Below the pieces are notes generated by a model. The model was not told the origin of the DNA and did no database searches. It was given only the letters and a program-made list of their open reading frames with translations. The position numbers were made by a program, and so were the translations under genes. Below are positions 1 to 6,287 of a stretch of 14,639 bases of DNA, in pieces (within the stretch, counting starts at the first letter, position 1; each line of letters begins with the position of its first letter). This DNA comes from DASXMR01 sp036495525 (lineage in GTDB: Bacteria; Actinomycetota; Actinomycetes; Streptosporangiales; Streptosporangiaceae). The stretch lies in the NCBI GenBank assembly GCA_036495525.1, contig DASXMR010000001.1:1-14639 (forward strand), written 5' to 3'.

Positions 1-393
1 CGCAGCGGTCGCGCAGAGAATCTCGAGGCGACGGGGGAGCGGCAAGCCAAGCTCATACATGGGCCGGCCCAGGCGCTCCATGAGCAAGGCGCCCTGGTCG
101 GGGTCGTACCGGTAGAGCACCGGGCATCCGTCTCCGCCGACGAGGCGGAGGACGGTCGCCTCATCGGAGGCGTTGCTCCCGGTCCCCGGGACGAGCACCT
201 TGAGGACGGCAGGGGTACCGTCCGCCCGGGTCGCCTCCGCCACGAAAGCCTCCGAGCCGCCCTCGTAGGGGTGCCCGACTGCGATCGACCAGTCGGCCTC
301 CAGGCTCGAGACAAGCGCCGGCAATCGCTCGAGCCAGTCCTCGGCGCCGGTCGCGCGGGCCTTGTTTCGGACAAGGGCCGGCACCTCGATCAT
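1..393 (-). CDS. Aminoglycoside (streptomycin 6-)phosphotransferase-like kinase, 5' part, cut by the window edge
   Basis: This is the first 131 codons of a minus-strand gene that runs off the left edge. The protein begins MIEVPALVRNKARATG. It then shows a kinase N-lobe: the beta-strand lysine in TPAVLKV (about residue 79), an acidic residue a few positions on in SDEATVLRLV (the usual Glu pairing), and a hinge-like ALLMERLGRP segment. This order and wording match the APH(6)/hydroxyurea kinase family (Pfam APH_6_hur), whose members phosphorylate streptomycin or related small molecules in the cytoplasm. The catalytic loop lies outside the window, so activity cannot be judged. The start is ATG at 393, because an in-frame TGA lies a few codons upstream with no other start between. 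No good Shine-Dalgarno site is visible. The true substrate is unknown, since many actinobacterial members are not proven resistance enzymes. Confidence 0.8.
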   Translation of the reverse strand, partial: MIEVPALVRNKARATGAEDWLERLPALVSSLEADWSIAVGHPYEGGSEAFVAEATRADGTPAVLKVLVPGTGSNASDEATVLRLVGGDGCPVLYRYDPDQGALLMERLGRPMYELGLPLPRRLEILCATAA

Positions 394-668
394 TACCGAA
401 GTCTCACATCTTCATCCCGCAGCCACGGCCCGATTACCCCTGTCGCCGTCGACGGGCAGGCAAGATCGCTTCGCCGGGCACCGGACCGGTGGCTCCGCGA
501 TAGGCCCTCACTCAGGCCACACCACCCGGCGCTGTGGGGCACCCCGGAAAGTGCGTGCAGGCCATCGCCTGACGCGCCGCCGGATTCCGGCCCGCTTTCC
601 CGCAGCCGGGAGATGGGAGGCAAACGGGACCGGCCGGGCCGACCGCGTTCGGGCTATGGTTGTTAGTC
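394..668. other. Divergent intergenic region with short palindromes
   Basis: This gap of 275 bases lies between the leftward kinase gene and the rightward gene at 669. No convincing gene was found, and the open frames through it lack start signals and family resemblance. It holds two short perfect palindromes: CCGTCGACGG at 446-455, and CACCGG-A-CCGGTG at 479-491. Either could be an operator for the divergent promoters, but palindromes of this size are common in DNA this rich in GC. Confidence 0.4.
655..660 (+). promoter_or_regulatory. Putative -10 element of a leaderless promoter
   Basis: TATGGT fits the actinobacterial -10 pattern TANNNT. It ends 8 bases before the ATG at 669, which would put the transcription start at or within a base or two of the start codon. 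The stretch between the -10 and the ATG contains no Shine-Dalgarno sequence, as expected for a leaderless transcript. No clear -35 hexamer is seen. Confidence 0.4.
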
Positions 669-1094
669 ATGACGGAGTGGTGGTCCGTGGAGGTCCTTGA
701 CGGCGACTCGCCGGCCACGGGCTGGAAAGACGCCTACGGCACGGCGCTGATCGAGTCCGCGATCTCGCACGGCGCCGTCGACTGGACCTGGATCGAGCAC
801 CGGCACGGCATCGTGCTCGAGGTGTGCTTCGCTACCGATGACCAATTTGACGGATTCCGCATGCTCCCGGCGGTCCGCGCCGCGCTCGACGCCGTCCCTG
901 ACCCGGTGAACGGCCTGCTGATCTACCGCGGCCGCGGCGGCGGCGCCGGAGCTGCCTCGCCGCGCCGCCCGCGGCCGACAGCCGGCGCTGGCGCTGCTGA
1001 GCTTCCTGAGCCGCAGGAGCAGCTTGTCGTCGATCTGACTGCCGTCAGCCCGGAAAGGCTGGCGCCGCCGGTGTCCCGCTCCGCCACTGGCTGA
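669..1094 (+). CDS. Small conserved hypothetical protein with a disordered C-terminus
   Basis: The product is 141 residues if translation starts at ATG 669. A TTG at 660 would add three residues but is less likely. Residues 1 to about 88 look like a compact alpha/beta fold beginning MTEWWSVEVLDGDSP, with hydrophobic strands such as GIVLEVCF and a helix LPAVRAALDAV, ending in the strand NGLLIYRGRG. The rest is a Gly/Ala/Pro/Arg-rich tail that is probably disordered. There is no signal peptide or membrane segment. I do not recognise a named domain. The gene stands alone with a probable leaderless promoter, and 33 bases separate it from the DUF5998 gene on the same strand. Coding status is supported by the strong G/C bias at third positions and the lack of a better frame. 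Confidence 0.7.
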   Translation: MTEWWSVEVLDGDSPATGWKDAYGTALIESAISHGAVDWTWIEHRHGIVLEVCFATDDQFDGFRMLPAVRAALDAVPDPVNGLLIYRGRGGGAGAASPRRPRPTAGAGAAELPEPQEQLVVDLTAVSPERLAPPVSRSATG

Positions 1095-1127
1095 GCGTCC
1101 CCGCGGCGCACAGGGCAGGATGGAGGC

Positions 1128-1721
1128 ATGAGGGAAGCCAAAGCCTCGGCCGACGGGATGCGCTCAGCCATCGAGCGCAGCGGGTACTATCCCGGCCTGG
1201 TATCGGACGCGGTGTCGTCAGCCGTAGGCGCCGAGCCCGTGGTCTCCTACGTGGTGTATCACGATGCCCATTTCGACCCCGGCCTGGAGGTGCGCCGGCA
1301 CATGACGGTGCTCGCGCTGACGCCGACCCGGCTGGTGTACTCGCACACCGATGAGTACCCGGCGGACGAGAGCGACCCCGATGCCCGGCCGCAGGCCGAG
1401 ACCAGCACCGAGGCTGTCCGCTGTGCCCGGATCTCCTCAGTGGCCCTGACCAGGGTGATCCCCGACCCGGCCTCGTACGTGCCGGGGGTCACCATGCCCA
1501 GCGAGGTGGTGCTCACGATCGGCTGGAACGTGCTGTCCAACCTGGAGCTCGAGCCCGCGCACTGCGGCGACGAGAGCTGCGAGGCAGACCACGGTTACAC
1601 CGGCACGGTCACCGCAGACGACCTGACGATGCGCGTCAGCGAGGCCGCCGACGGCCAGGACGCGGTCCGCCAGGTACTCATGTTCGCGCAGGCCCTGTCC
1701 GAGGCGACCAGCTGCCCGTGA
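1128..1721 (+). CDS. DUF5998 family protein
   Basis: This 197-residue cytoplasmic protein has no signal peptide or membrane helix. It reads like the actinobacterial DUF5998 family, with an N-terminal helix (AIERSGYYPGLVSDAV, 14-29), a strand-rich core starting at VVSYVVYHDAHFDPGLEVRRHMTVLALTPTRLVY (38-71, reported here in outline), and a cysteine/histidine motif CGDESCEADHGYTG at 146-159 that could bind a metal (C146, C151, H155). Its function is unknown. The start is ATG 1128. GGAGG at 1122-1126 sits only one base before it, and AGGA at 1117-1120 is better spaced. The stop codon overlaps the GTG start of the next gene by three bases, so the two are probably translated together. This suggests the protein works with, or helps regulate, the phosphodiesterase that follows. 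Confidence 0.8.
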   Translation: MREAKASADGMRSAIERSGYYPGLVSDAVSSAVGAEPVVSYVVYHDAHFDPGLEVRRHMTVLALTPTRLVYSHTDEYPADESDPDARPQAETSTEAVRCARISSVALTRVIPDPASYVPGVTMPSEVVLTIGWNVLSNLELEPAHCGDESCEADHGYTGTVTADDLTMRVSEAADGQDAVRQVLMFAQALSEATSCP

Positions 1722-2914
1722 CCAGCCGCGAGCAGCCCCAGGCCGGCCACAGCGAGACCGGGACCGGGGCCATGACAGCGGCGGTGCCTGCCCGGCCGCC
1801 GACTCTGCCGCGCTACGGCGAGGCCTCGCTGGCCGACCTGGCAACCTCGGTCCTGGCGTCGGTCGGCGTGCCGGGCGAGCCGAACCCGCTGCAGCTGCTG
1901 CCCGCCGCCAGGGCCTGCCTGCTGGTCATCGACGGACTCGGCTGGGAACTGCTGCGCGAGCAGCCGGCTGCGGCGCCGTTCCTTTCCGAGCTGGCGGTGA
2001 CCGGCCAGCCGCTGACCGCGGGGTTCCCAGCCACGACCGTCACCAGCCTCACCTCGCTGGGCACCGGCCGGCCGCCAGGTCAGCACGGGATGCTTGGCTA
2101 TCAGGTGGCCGTGCCGGGAGAGGGCAGGCTGCTCAACCCGCTGCGCTGGGATGACCGGGTCGACCCGCGGAAATGGCAGCAGGGGTCGACGATCTTCGAG
2201 CGGGCTGCCGACGCTGGGGTGAGCGCCTACCGGGTCGCCCGCGGCTCGTTCCGCCGGACCGGGCTCTCGGTAGCCGGCATGCGCGGCGCCGAGTACTGGG
2301 CGGCGGACACGGTCGGTGCCCTGGTCGCGCAAGCCGCGGCCGCGCTGTCCGGCCCGGCGCCGGCGATGGCGATGGTGTACCACGGCGAGCTGGACATGAC
2401 CGGCCACGTGTGCGGCTGCACCTCGGACGCTTGGCGGTTCCAGCTCGGTCACGTGGACAAGCTGGCCGAGCAGCTGGCCGGGGCGCTGCCGCGGGGAACC
2501 GCGCTGTACATCACCGCCGACCACGGCATGACCGACGTGGCCGAGGAGGACCGCTTCGACGTGGACGCGCTGCCGCAGCTGGCCGACGGCGTCGCGCTGC
2601 TCGGCGGCGAGCCGCGCGCCAGGCACGTCTACGCCCGGCCGGGTGCGGCCGCCGACGTGCTCGCCGCATGGCGTGAGGTGCTCGGGCCGCGGGCCTGGGT
2701 CGCCAGCCGGGACGAGGCGATCGCGGACGGGTGGTTCGGCCCAGTGCGGGAGGAGTTCGTGCTGCGGATCGGCGACGTCGTCGCTGCGCCGGCCGGGCCC
2801 TGGGCGATCGTCGCGACCAGGGCGGAGCCGCGGGAGTCAGCGCTGGTCGGCATGCACGGATCGCTGCTGCCGGCGGACCAGCTGGTCCCGCTGCTGACCG
2901 TCAGCCCCGCCTAG
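1718..2914 (+). CDS. Alkaline-phosphatase-superfamily phosphodiesterase / nucleotide pyrophosphatase-like protein
   Basis: The 398-residue product carries the metal-dependent phosphodiesterase fold (Pfam Phosphodiest). Visible site elements in order are LLVIDGLGW (D72), the nucleophile segment FPATTVTSLTSLGTG (Thr at 106 or 107), HGELDMTGH (D226, H230), TADHGMTD (D268, H269) and VGMHGSLLP (H380). Together these supply the two-metal site and a threonine nucleophile, as in nucleotide pyrophosphatase/phosphodiesterases that cut phosphodiester or phosphoanhydride bonds. The substrate cannot be read from the sequence. There is no export signal, so it is probably cytoplasmic, unlike the second family member at 8207. 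GTG 1718 overlaps the DUF5998 stop in a GTGA arrangement. An internal ATG at 1772 (codon 19) is an alternative start, and the first ~30 residues look disordered. Confidence 0.88.
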   Translation: MTSREQPQAGHSETGTGAMTAAVPARPPTLPRYGEASLADLATSVLASVGVPGEPNPLQLLPAARACLLVIDGLGWELLREQPAAAPFLSELAVTGQPLTAGFPATTVTSLTSLGTGRPPGQHGMLGYQVAVPGEGRLLNPLRWDDRVDPRKWQQGSTIFERAADAGVSAYRVARGSFRRTGLSVAGMRGAEYWAADTVGALVAQAAAALSGPAPAMAMVYHGELDMTGHVCGCTSDAWRFQLGHVDKLAEQLAGALPRGTALYITADHGMTDVAEEDRFDVDALPQLADGVALLGGEPRARHVYARPGAAADVLAAWREVLGPRAWVASRDEAIADGWFGPVREEFVLRIGDVVAAPAGPWAIVATRAEPRESALVGMHGSLLPADQLVPLLTVSPA

Positions 2915-2982
2915 CTAGCTGGCCCGTCCCGGACTGCTGCGTTCCCGGCAACACGGTGTCATCGCAGCTGGGCAGGGTGGGT

Positions 2983-3044
2983 TTGTCCACAGGCGGCGCG
3001 GGGAGCCGGGCCGCCGGTCCACAGGAATCGGGAGGTTATCCCCG
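2983..3044 (+). promoter_or_regulatory. Cluster of three DnaA-box-like 9-mers
   Basis: TTGTCCACA at 2983-2991 is an exact match to the DnaA box form favoured in GC-rich actinobacteria. CGGTCCACA at 3015-3023 differs from it at two positions. TTATCCCCG at 3036-3044 differs from the E. coli consensus TTATCCACA at two positions. All three point the same way, and their starts are 32 and 21 bases apart, close to three and two helical turns. They lie in the short gap just before the sulfurtransferase start. This may be a DnaA-binding regulatory site, though chance is not excluded. Confidence 0.35.
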
Positions 3045-3047
3045 GCC

Positions 3048-4034
3048 ATGAGCAGCGCATCCGGTCCGCTGACCGAACCGGCGACCCTGGCCACGCAGCT
3101 CGCTGGCGCCGATCCGCCGGTGCTGATCGACGTCCGGTGGCGGCTCGGCGGGCCGCCAGGCAGGGACAGCTACCTGACTGGTCACCTGCCAGGCGCGGTG
3201 TTCGCCGACCTTGACGCCGACCTGTCGGCGCCGCCGGGCGACGGCGGCCGGCACCCGCTGCCGGCGCCGGCCCGTTTCCAGGACGTGATGCGCGCGGCGG
3301 GCGTGCGCGCCGGGCACCCTGTCGTCGCCTATGACGACGGGGACTCGACGATCGCGGCCCGGCTGTGGTGGAGCCTGCGGTACTTCGGCCACGACGAGGT
3401 GCTGGTCCTGGACGGCGGCTACCGGGCCTGGACCGAGGCTGGCCTGCCGGTGACCAGCGAGATCCCGGCGCCGGCGCCGGGTGACTTTGCCGCCGAGGCC
3501 GGGCACATGCCGGTGCTCGACGCGGCCGCGGCGGCCGCCCTGGCGCAGGCCGGCGTGCTGCTCGACGCGCGCGCGGCCGAGCGGTACCTCGGCGGCACCG
3601 ACCCGGTGGACCGGGTGGCTGGCCACATTCCTGGTGCGCTGAGCGCGCCGACCAGGGACAACGTGGATGCTGGCGGCCGGTTCCGCCCGGCCGGGCAGCT
3701 GCGCGAGCGGTTCGCTGCCCTCGGCGTGCGCGGCGAAGCCGCCGGCTGGGCCGACCCCGGCGACCTGACCGGTCCAGGCCATCCTGGTGCGGCGGGCCAA
3801 CCGGGTGACGCGGGACAGGCGGGTGACGCGCGGCATGCTGGTGACGCGGGGCATGCGGGCGGTCAGGGCCAGGCGGTGGCCGTCGGCGCGTACTGCGGCT
3901 CTGGCGTCACCGCCGCCCACGAGGTGCTGGCGCTCGGGCTGGCAGGCATACGCGCCGCCCTCTACCCGGGCTCGTGGTCAGGCTGGATAACGGACCCCTC
4001 CCGGCCGGTCGCGACCGGGCCGGAGCCAGGCTAA
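3048..4034 (+). CDS. Two-domain sulfurtransferase (thiosulfate / 3-mercaptopyruvate type) with a repeat insertion
   Basis: The 328-residue protein has two rhodanese domains. The N-terminal, inactive domain (about 10-135) includes VLIDVRW, GHLPGAVFADLDADLS and AYDDGDSTIAARLWW, with Asp in place of the catalytic Cys. The C-terminal domain (about 155-315) includes LLDARAAERY, GHIPGALSAP and the active-site loop YCGSGVTAAHE with C283. Such enzymes transfer sulfane sulfur from thiosulfate or 3-mercaptopyruvate to cyanide or thiol acceptors in the cytoplasm. In typical members the segment before the catalytic loop is short (roughly LGVRPGAPVGVYCGSG). Here about 45 low-complexity residues (230-276) are inserted, including five hexapeptide repeats. 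GGAGG at 3031-3035 lies 12 bases before ATG 3048, a rather long spacing. A hairpin follows the gene at 4061-4082. Confidence 0.92.
   Translation: MSSASGPLTEPATLATQLAGADPPVLIDVRWRLGGPPGRDSYLTGHLPGAVFADLDADLSAPPGDGGRHPLPAPARFQDVMRAAGVRAGHPVVAYDDGDSTIAARLWWSLRYFGHDEVLVLDGGYRAWTEAGLPVTSEIPAPAPGDFAAEAGHMPVLDAAAAAALAQAGVLLDARAAERYLGGTDPVDRVAGHIPGALSAPTRDNVDAGGRFRPAGQLRERFAALGVRGEAAGWADPGDLTGPGHPGAAGQPGDAGQAGDARHAGDAGHAGGQGQAVAVGAYCGSGVTAAHEVLALGLAGIRAALYPGSWSGWITDPSRPVATGPEPG
3777..3866 (+). repeat. 18-bp tandem repeat, five units, inside the sulfurtransferase gene
   Basis: Five imperfect 18-base units follow one another in frame and encode GHPGAA, GQPGDA, GQAGDA, RHAGDA and GHAGGQ (residues 244-273). 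The core GGTGACGCG is identical in three consecutive units. The array sits about ten residues before the catalytic loop Cys283. Confidence 0.9.
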
Positions 4035-4060
4035 GCGCAGACTTGGCGATCAGCTGCCCG

Positions 4061-4082
4061 CCGGCAGAGGCCTGGCTGCCGG
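4061..4082. terminator. Hairpin between convergent genes, possible bidirectional terminator
   Basis: CCGGCAG at 4061-4067 pairs perfectly with CTGCCGG at 4076-4082 across an 8-base loop. It lies between the stop of the sulfurtransferase gene (4034) and the stop of the minus-strand SRPBCC gene (4159). There is no T-run, as is usual for actinobacterial terminators. Confidence 0.45.
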
Positions 4083-4158
4083 GGGTCAGGCCGCCAGAAG
4101 GCAGCTGAGCTGTCCGCCGCACTGGCAGGCGGGCGGTGCGGCCGTGGCGGCCGCAGGG

Positions 4159-4644
4159 TCACGCCGCCGGCGCCCGGCCAGCACGCGTGACCGTGCGGGC
4201 GAGGATGCCCAGCGTGGCGCGCAGCGCTGACTCGGGAATGACCGGGAAGATCCCGGCGTCCCGCCAGGTCTGCTCGATGCCGGACCAGTCGTAGTACGAG
4301 GTGACCAGCGTGCCCCCGTCAGCAGGCTCCAGCCGGTAGCCGTAGACGTGGCCGATCTGCGGCCGGATCGGGCCGAGAATCGTCCACGCGATCTCACGGT
4401 CCTGGTCGAAGGTCTTGATACTGACCGTCACGTCGTATCGGCCGAGCGGGTAGTCGTTCAGCGCCTCGCGGTCCATGTGCACGACGAAGCTGTCACCGGC
4501 GGCCTTGACCGGCTCGCCCTCGGCGGACATCAGCATCCCTGAGCTGTCGATGGCCACGTGGCCCTGCGGGTCGCTCAGCACCTTGAAGATCTCCGCTGGC
4601 TCAGCCTCGATGGTCCGCTGGACTTCCATCCGCTCGGCGCTCAT
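4159..4644 (-). CDS. SRPBCC (START/polyketide-cyclase-like) family protein
   Basis: The 161-residue protein begins MSAERMEVQRTIEAEPAEIF, the usual opening strand and helix of the SRPBCC fold. It continues with alternating strands (FVVHMD 53-58, GRYDVTVSIKTFDQDREIAWTI 68-89 in outline, GHVYGYRLEPADGGTLVTSYYDWS 98-121 in outline) and a long C-terminal helix (about 138-155). This fold forms a deep hydrophobic pocket for lipids or other small ligands. The ligand is not predictable and the protein may not be an enzyme. ATG 4644 is preferred because AGGAT lies about eight bases upstream, whereas an ATG at 4653 has no such site and longer versions would run into the divergent gene. The intergenic distance to that gene is 78 bases. 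No signal peptide is present. Confidence 0.85.
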   Translation of the reverse strand: MSAERMEVQRTIEAEPAEIFKVLSDPQGHVAIDSSGMLMSAEGEPVKAAGDSFVVHMDREALNDYPLGRYDVTVSIKTFDQDREIAWTILGPIRPQIGHVYGYRLEPADGGTLVTSYYDWSGIEQTWRDAGIFPVIPESALRATLGILARTVTRAGRAPAA

Positions 4645-4722
4645 GGCGACCATCCTGCCAGCAGCGCCGAGCCGGGGCACGTTTCGCAGCGACCGGCGGG
4701 CGCCGGGTGACAGGCTGGCCAG

Positions 4723-5520
4723 ATGCCGACGATCGTGGCCTTCCACGCGCATCCCGACGACGAGGTTCTGCTCACCGGCGGCACGCTGGCCCGGCTAGCC
4801 GACGAGGGCAGCCGGGTGGTGATCGTCGTTGCTACCGACGGCCTGATGGGCCCGGCGCCGGCCACTGGCGGCGCGCCCAGGCTGGCGCAACTGCGGGCCA
4901 GCGCCGCGACGCTCGGTGCCAGCCGGGTCGAGCACCTGGGCTACGCCGACAGCGGGGCCGGCCCGGTGCTCTACCCGGACCCGCCCGACCGGGTCAGGTT
5001 TGCCCGCGCCGAGCCGGCCGAGGCAGCGGAACGTCTGGCCAGCGTGATCCGCGAGGAACGCGCCGACCTGCTGGTCAGCTACGACTCGCAGGGCGGTTAC
5101 GGTCACCCTGATCATGTGCGGGTGCACCAGGTCGGTGACCTCGCGGCGAAGCTCACCGGTGTCCGGGTGGTGTACGCCACGATTCCGCGTGAGCCCGCCA
5201 GGCTGCTGGTGCGCCTGGCCATGCTGCTGCGCCTGCTGGTGCGCCACGACCCGCTCTACCGCTATGGCACCCCACGCGCGGAAATCACCCACCGGGTGAA
5301 CGTCCGGCGGTACGCGGCGCAGAAGCGCGCGGCGCTGGCAGCCCACCATGCCTACCTGCAGAGCTCGGGCCGGTCGGCGCGGCTTGCCAGGGCACTGACG
5401 GCGCTGCCAGCGCCGCTGTTCGGGCTTGCTCTCGGCCGGGAATGGTTCGCCGAGCCGGGCGCCAGCGTGACCGCGGTCAGCGGCGACCTGCTCACCCCGG
5501 CTCCGCGCGGCCCGGCATGA
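4723..5520 (+). CDS. PIG-L / LmbE family zinc deacetylase
   Basis: The 265-residue protein opens with a beta-strand leading into AHPDDE (H10, D12, D13, E14), the zinc and catalytic motif of the GlcNAc-PI de-N-acetylase family. It later carries GGYGHPDHVRVHQ (127-131 GHPDH), which provides the remaining zinc-site histidine. Known actinobacterial relatives include MshB (mycothiol synthesis) and Mca (mycothiol conjugate amidase). Others act on sugar-linked antibiotics or lipid precursors, and this sequence cannot be assigned to one of them. A basic, hydrophobic stretch at about 170-188 (ARLLVRLAMLLRLLVRHD) may be an amphipathic membrane-contact helix. The start is ATG 4723, with only a weak AGG ten bases upstream. 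The last 29 bases of the gene overlap the 3' end of the convergent gene at 5492. Confidence 0.9.
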   Translation: MPTIVAFHAHPDDEVLLTGGTLARLADEGSRVVIVVATDGLMGPAPATGGAPRLAQLRASAATLGASRVEHLGYADSGAGPVLYPDPPDRVRFARAEPAEAAERLASVIREERADLLVSYDSQGGYGHPDHVRVHQVGDLAAKLTGVRVVYATIPREPARLLVRLAMLLRLLVRHDPLYRYGTPRAEITHRVNVRRYAAQKRAALAAHHAYLQSSGRSARLARALTALPAPLFGLALGREWFAEPGASVTAVSGDLLTPAPRGPA

Positions 5521-6211
5521 AGCGCAGGCCGGCCGGCTGCTGCTGGCCGGCTCGCTGCTGCTGGCCGGCTGGGGGCTGCTGGCCTGGCAGGGCGATCAGC
5601 GCGGTGGGGTGCACCAGCGGCCGGTACCCGGCGCCGATGGCGGCGACGATCGACGGCGGCGTCAGCACCTCGACCTGGCTATCGCCGTGCGGTCCGCGCG
5701 GCTCGCCGTACCCGCTGAACGACCACGGCAGCAGCAGCCCGCCCGCCAGCAGGCCGGTCACCCCGTCGGCCCGGACCATGACCCCGTCGGGCAGCTGGCC
5801 GGCCGCGGCCCGGTAGGTGAGCTTGCGCCGGCTGCGGCTGACCCGCTCCCGGTGCAGGATCGCGTCGGCCCGGGCGGCGAGCAGCCGGCCCGGCAGGCCC
5901 TGCGCTTCCCGCCACGACTCGGCGAAGTCCTGATAGTCGGCCCGGCGGCAGTAGCCGCACGGCCGGTGCCCGGCGGCCAGCGCGGTCGCCTCGTCGAGGA
6001 AGAACAGGGCTGTCCACCGGCCGGGCGGCATCGGATCGCGGCGGCGCCCCTTCCAGTCGAGCACGCAGCAGATCCACATCTTCGACCGCCACCGGCTGGT
6101 GCCCAGCTCACGCGACTGCCCGTGCAGGCAGCCGCGGTTGCCCATCAGCAAACCCCGGCCAGGGTCGGCGACGATCTCGCCTGCCGGGGTCACCCTGTTC
6201 TGCAGCGGCAC
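5492..6211 (-). CDS. Conserved hypothetical protein with an Ada-like cysteine segment
   Basis: The 239-residue protein starts MPLQNRVTPAGEIVADPGRG and is laid out like a widespread conserved hypothetical family. Conserved-looking elements are GNRGCLH (C28, H30), WICCVLDWKGRRRDP (C48, C49) and ALFFLDEATALAAGHRPCGYCRRADY (68-93, reported here in outline; C85, C88). The last segment closely resembles the second half of the Ada N-terminal zinc-binding domain (a phenylalanine-rich strand, then an alanine-rich helix, then G-[FH]-RPC-x2-C-R). I infer a treble-clef-like zinc site. The function is unknown. The C-terminus (209-228) is a Gln/Pro/Gly/Ala repeat encoded by an 18-bp array, and the frame ends inside the neighbouring deacetylase gene. 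The start is GTG 6211, with GGAG a few bases upstream. It is transcribed divergently from the PE-POL DNA-repair gene. Confidence 0.75.
   Translation of the reverse strand: MPLQNRVTPAGEIVADPGRGLLMGNRGCLHGQSRELGTSRWRSKMWICCVLDWKGRRRDPMPPGRWTALFFLDEATALAAGHRPCGYCRRADYQDFAESWREAQGLPGRLLAARADAILHRERVSRSRRKLTYRAAAGQLPDGVMVRADGVTGLLAGGLLLPWSFSGYGEPRGPHGDSQVEVLTPPSIVAAIGAGYRPLVHPTALIALPGQQPPAGQQQRAGQQQPAGLRFMPGRAEPG
5531..5584 (-). repeat. 18-bp tandem repeat, three units, at the 3' end of the Ada-like-segment gene
   Basis: Three 18-base units on the plus strand share GGC at the start and CTGCTGGCC at the end (5531-5548, 5549-5566, 5567-5584). Read on the minus strand they give hexapeptides of the type GQQxxA, residues 210-227 of the protein. 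The array is just downstream of the convergent deacetylase stop codon. Confidence 0.85.
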
Positions 6212-6275
6212 TGCTCCATACTGCTCAGCCGGTCTGACAGCGCGCTGGGTTCAGGCCCAGCCGCGCGGCCTGGCT

Positions 6276-6281
6276 TACCCT
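6276..6281 (+). promoter_or_regulatory. Putative -10 element of a leaderless promoter for the PE-POL gene
   Basis: TACCCT matches TANNNT and ends 6 bases before ATG 6288, which places the transcription start at about the A of the start codon. There is no Shine-Dalgarno sequence between it and the ATG. A -35 element is not clear. The 76-base gap is shared with the divergent gene starting at 6211. Confidence 0.42.
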
Positions 6282-6287
6282 TGAGCC

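Noticed and set aside
1..393. Horizontal transfer of the aminoglycoside kinase-like gene
   Set aside because: It has somewhat more A/T-ending codons than its neighbours, but by hand count about 88% of third positions are still G or C, which is too mild to support recent transfer.
446..491. Short palindromes as operators in the left divergent gap
   Set aside because: Palindromes of 10-13 bases are expected often in DNA this GC-rich, and neither sits at a clear promoter. They are noted only in the gap description.
1595..2626. Minus-strand open frame (343 codons) opposite the phosphodiesterase
   Set aside because: It is a shadow of the 1718-2914 gene. It has no start signal, and its composition is typical of antisense frames in GC-rich DNA.
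3036..3920. Minus-strand open frame (294 codons) with repeated RVTR-like peptides
   Set aside because: The repeated peptides are just the 18-bp array of the sulfurtransferase read on the other strand.
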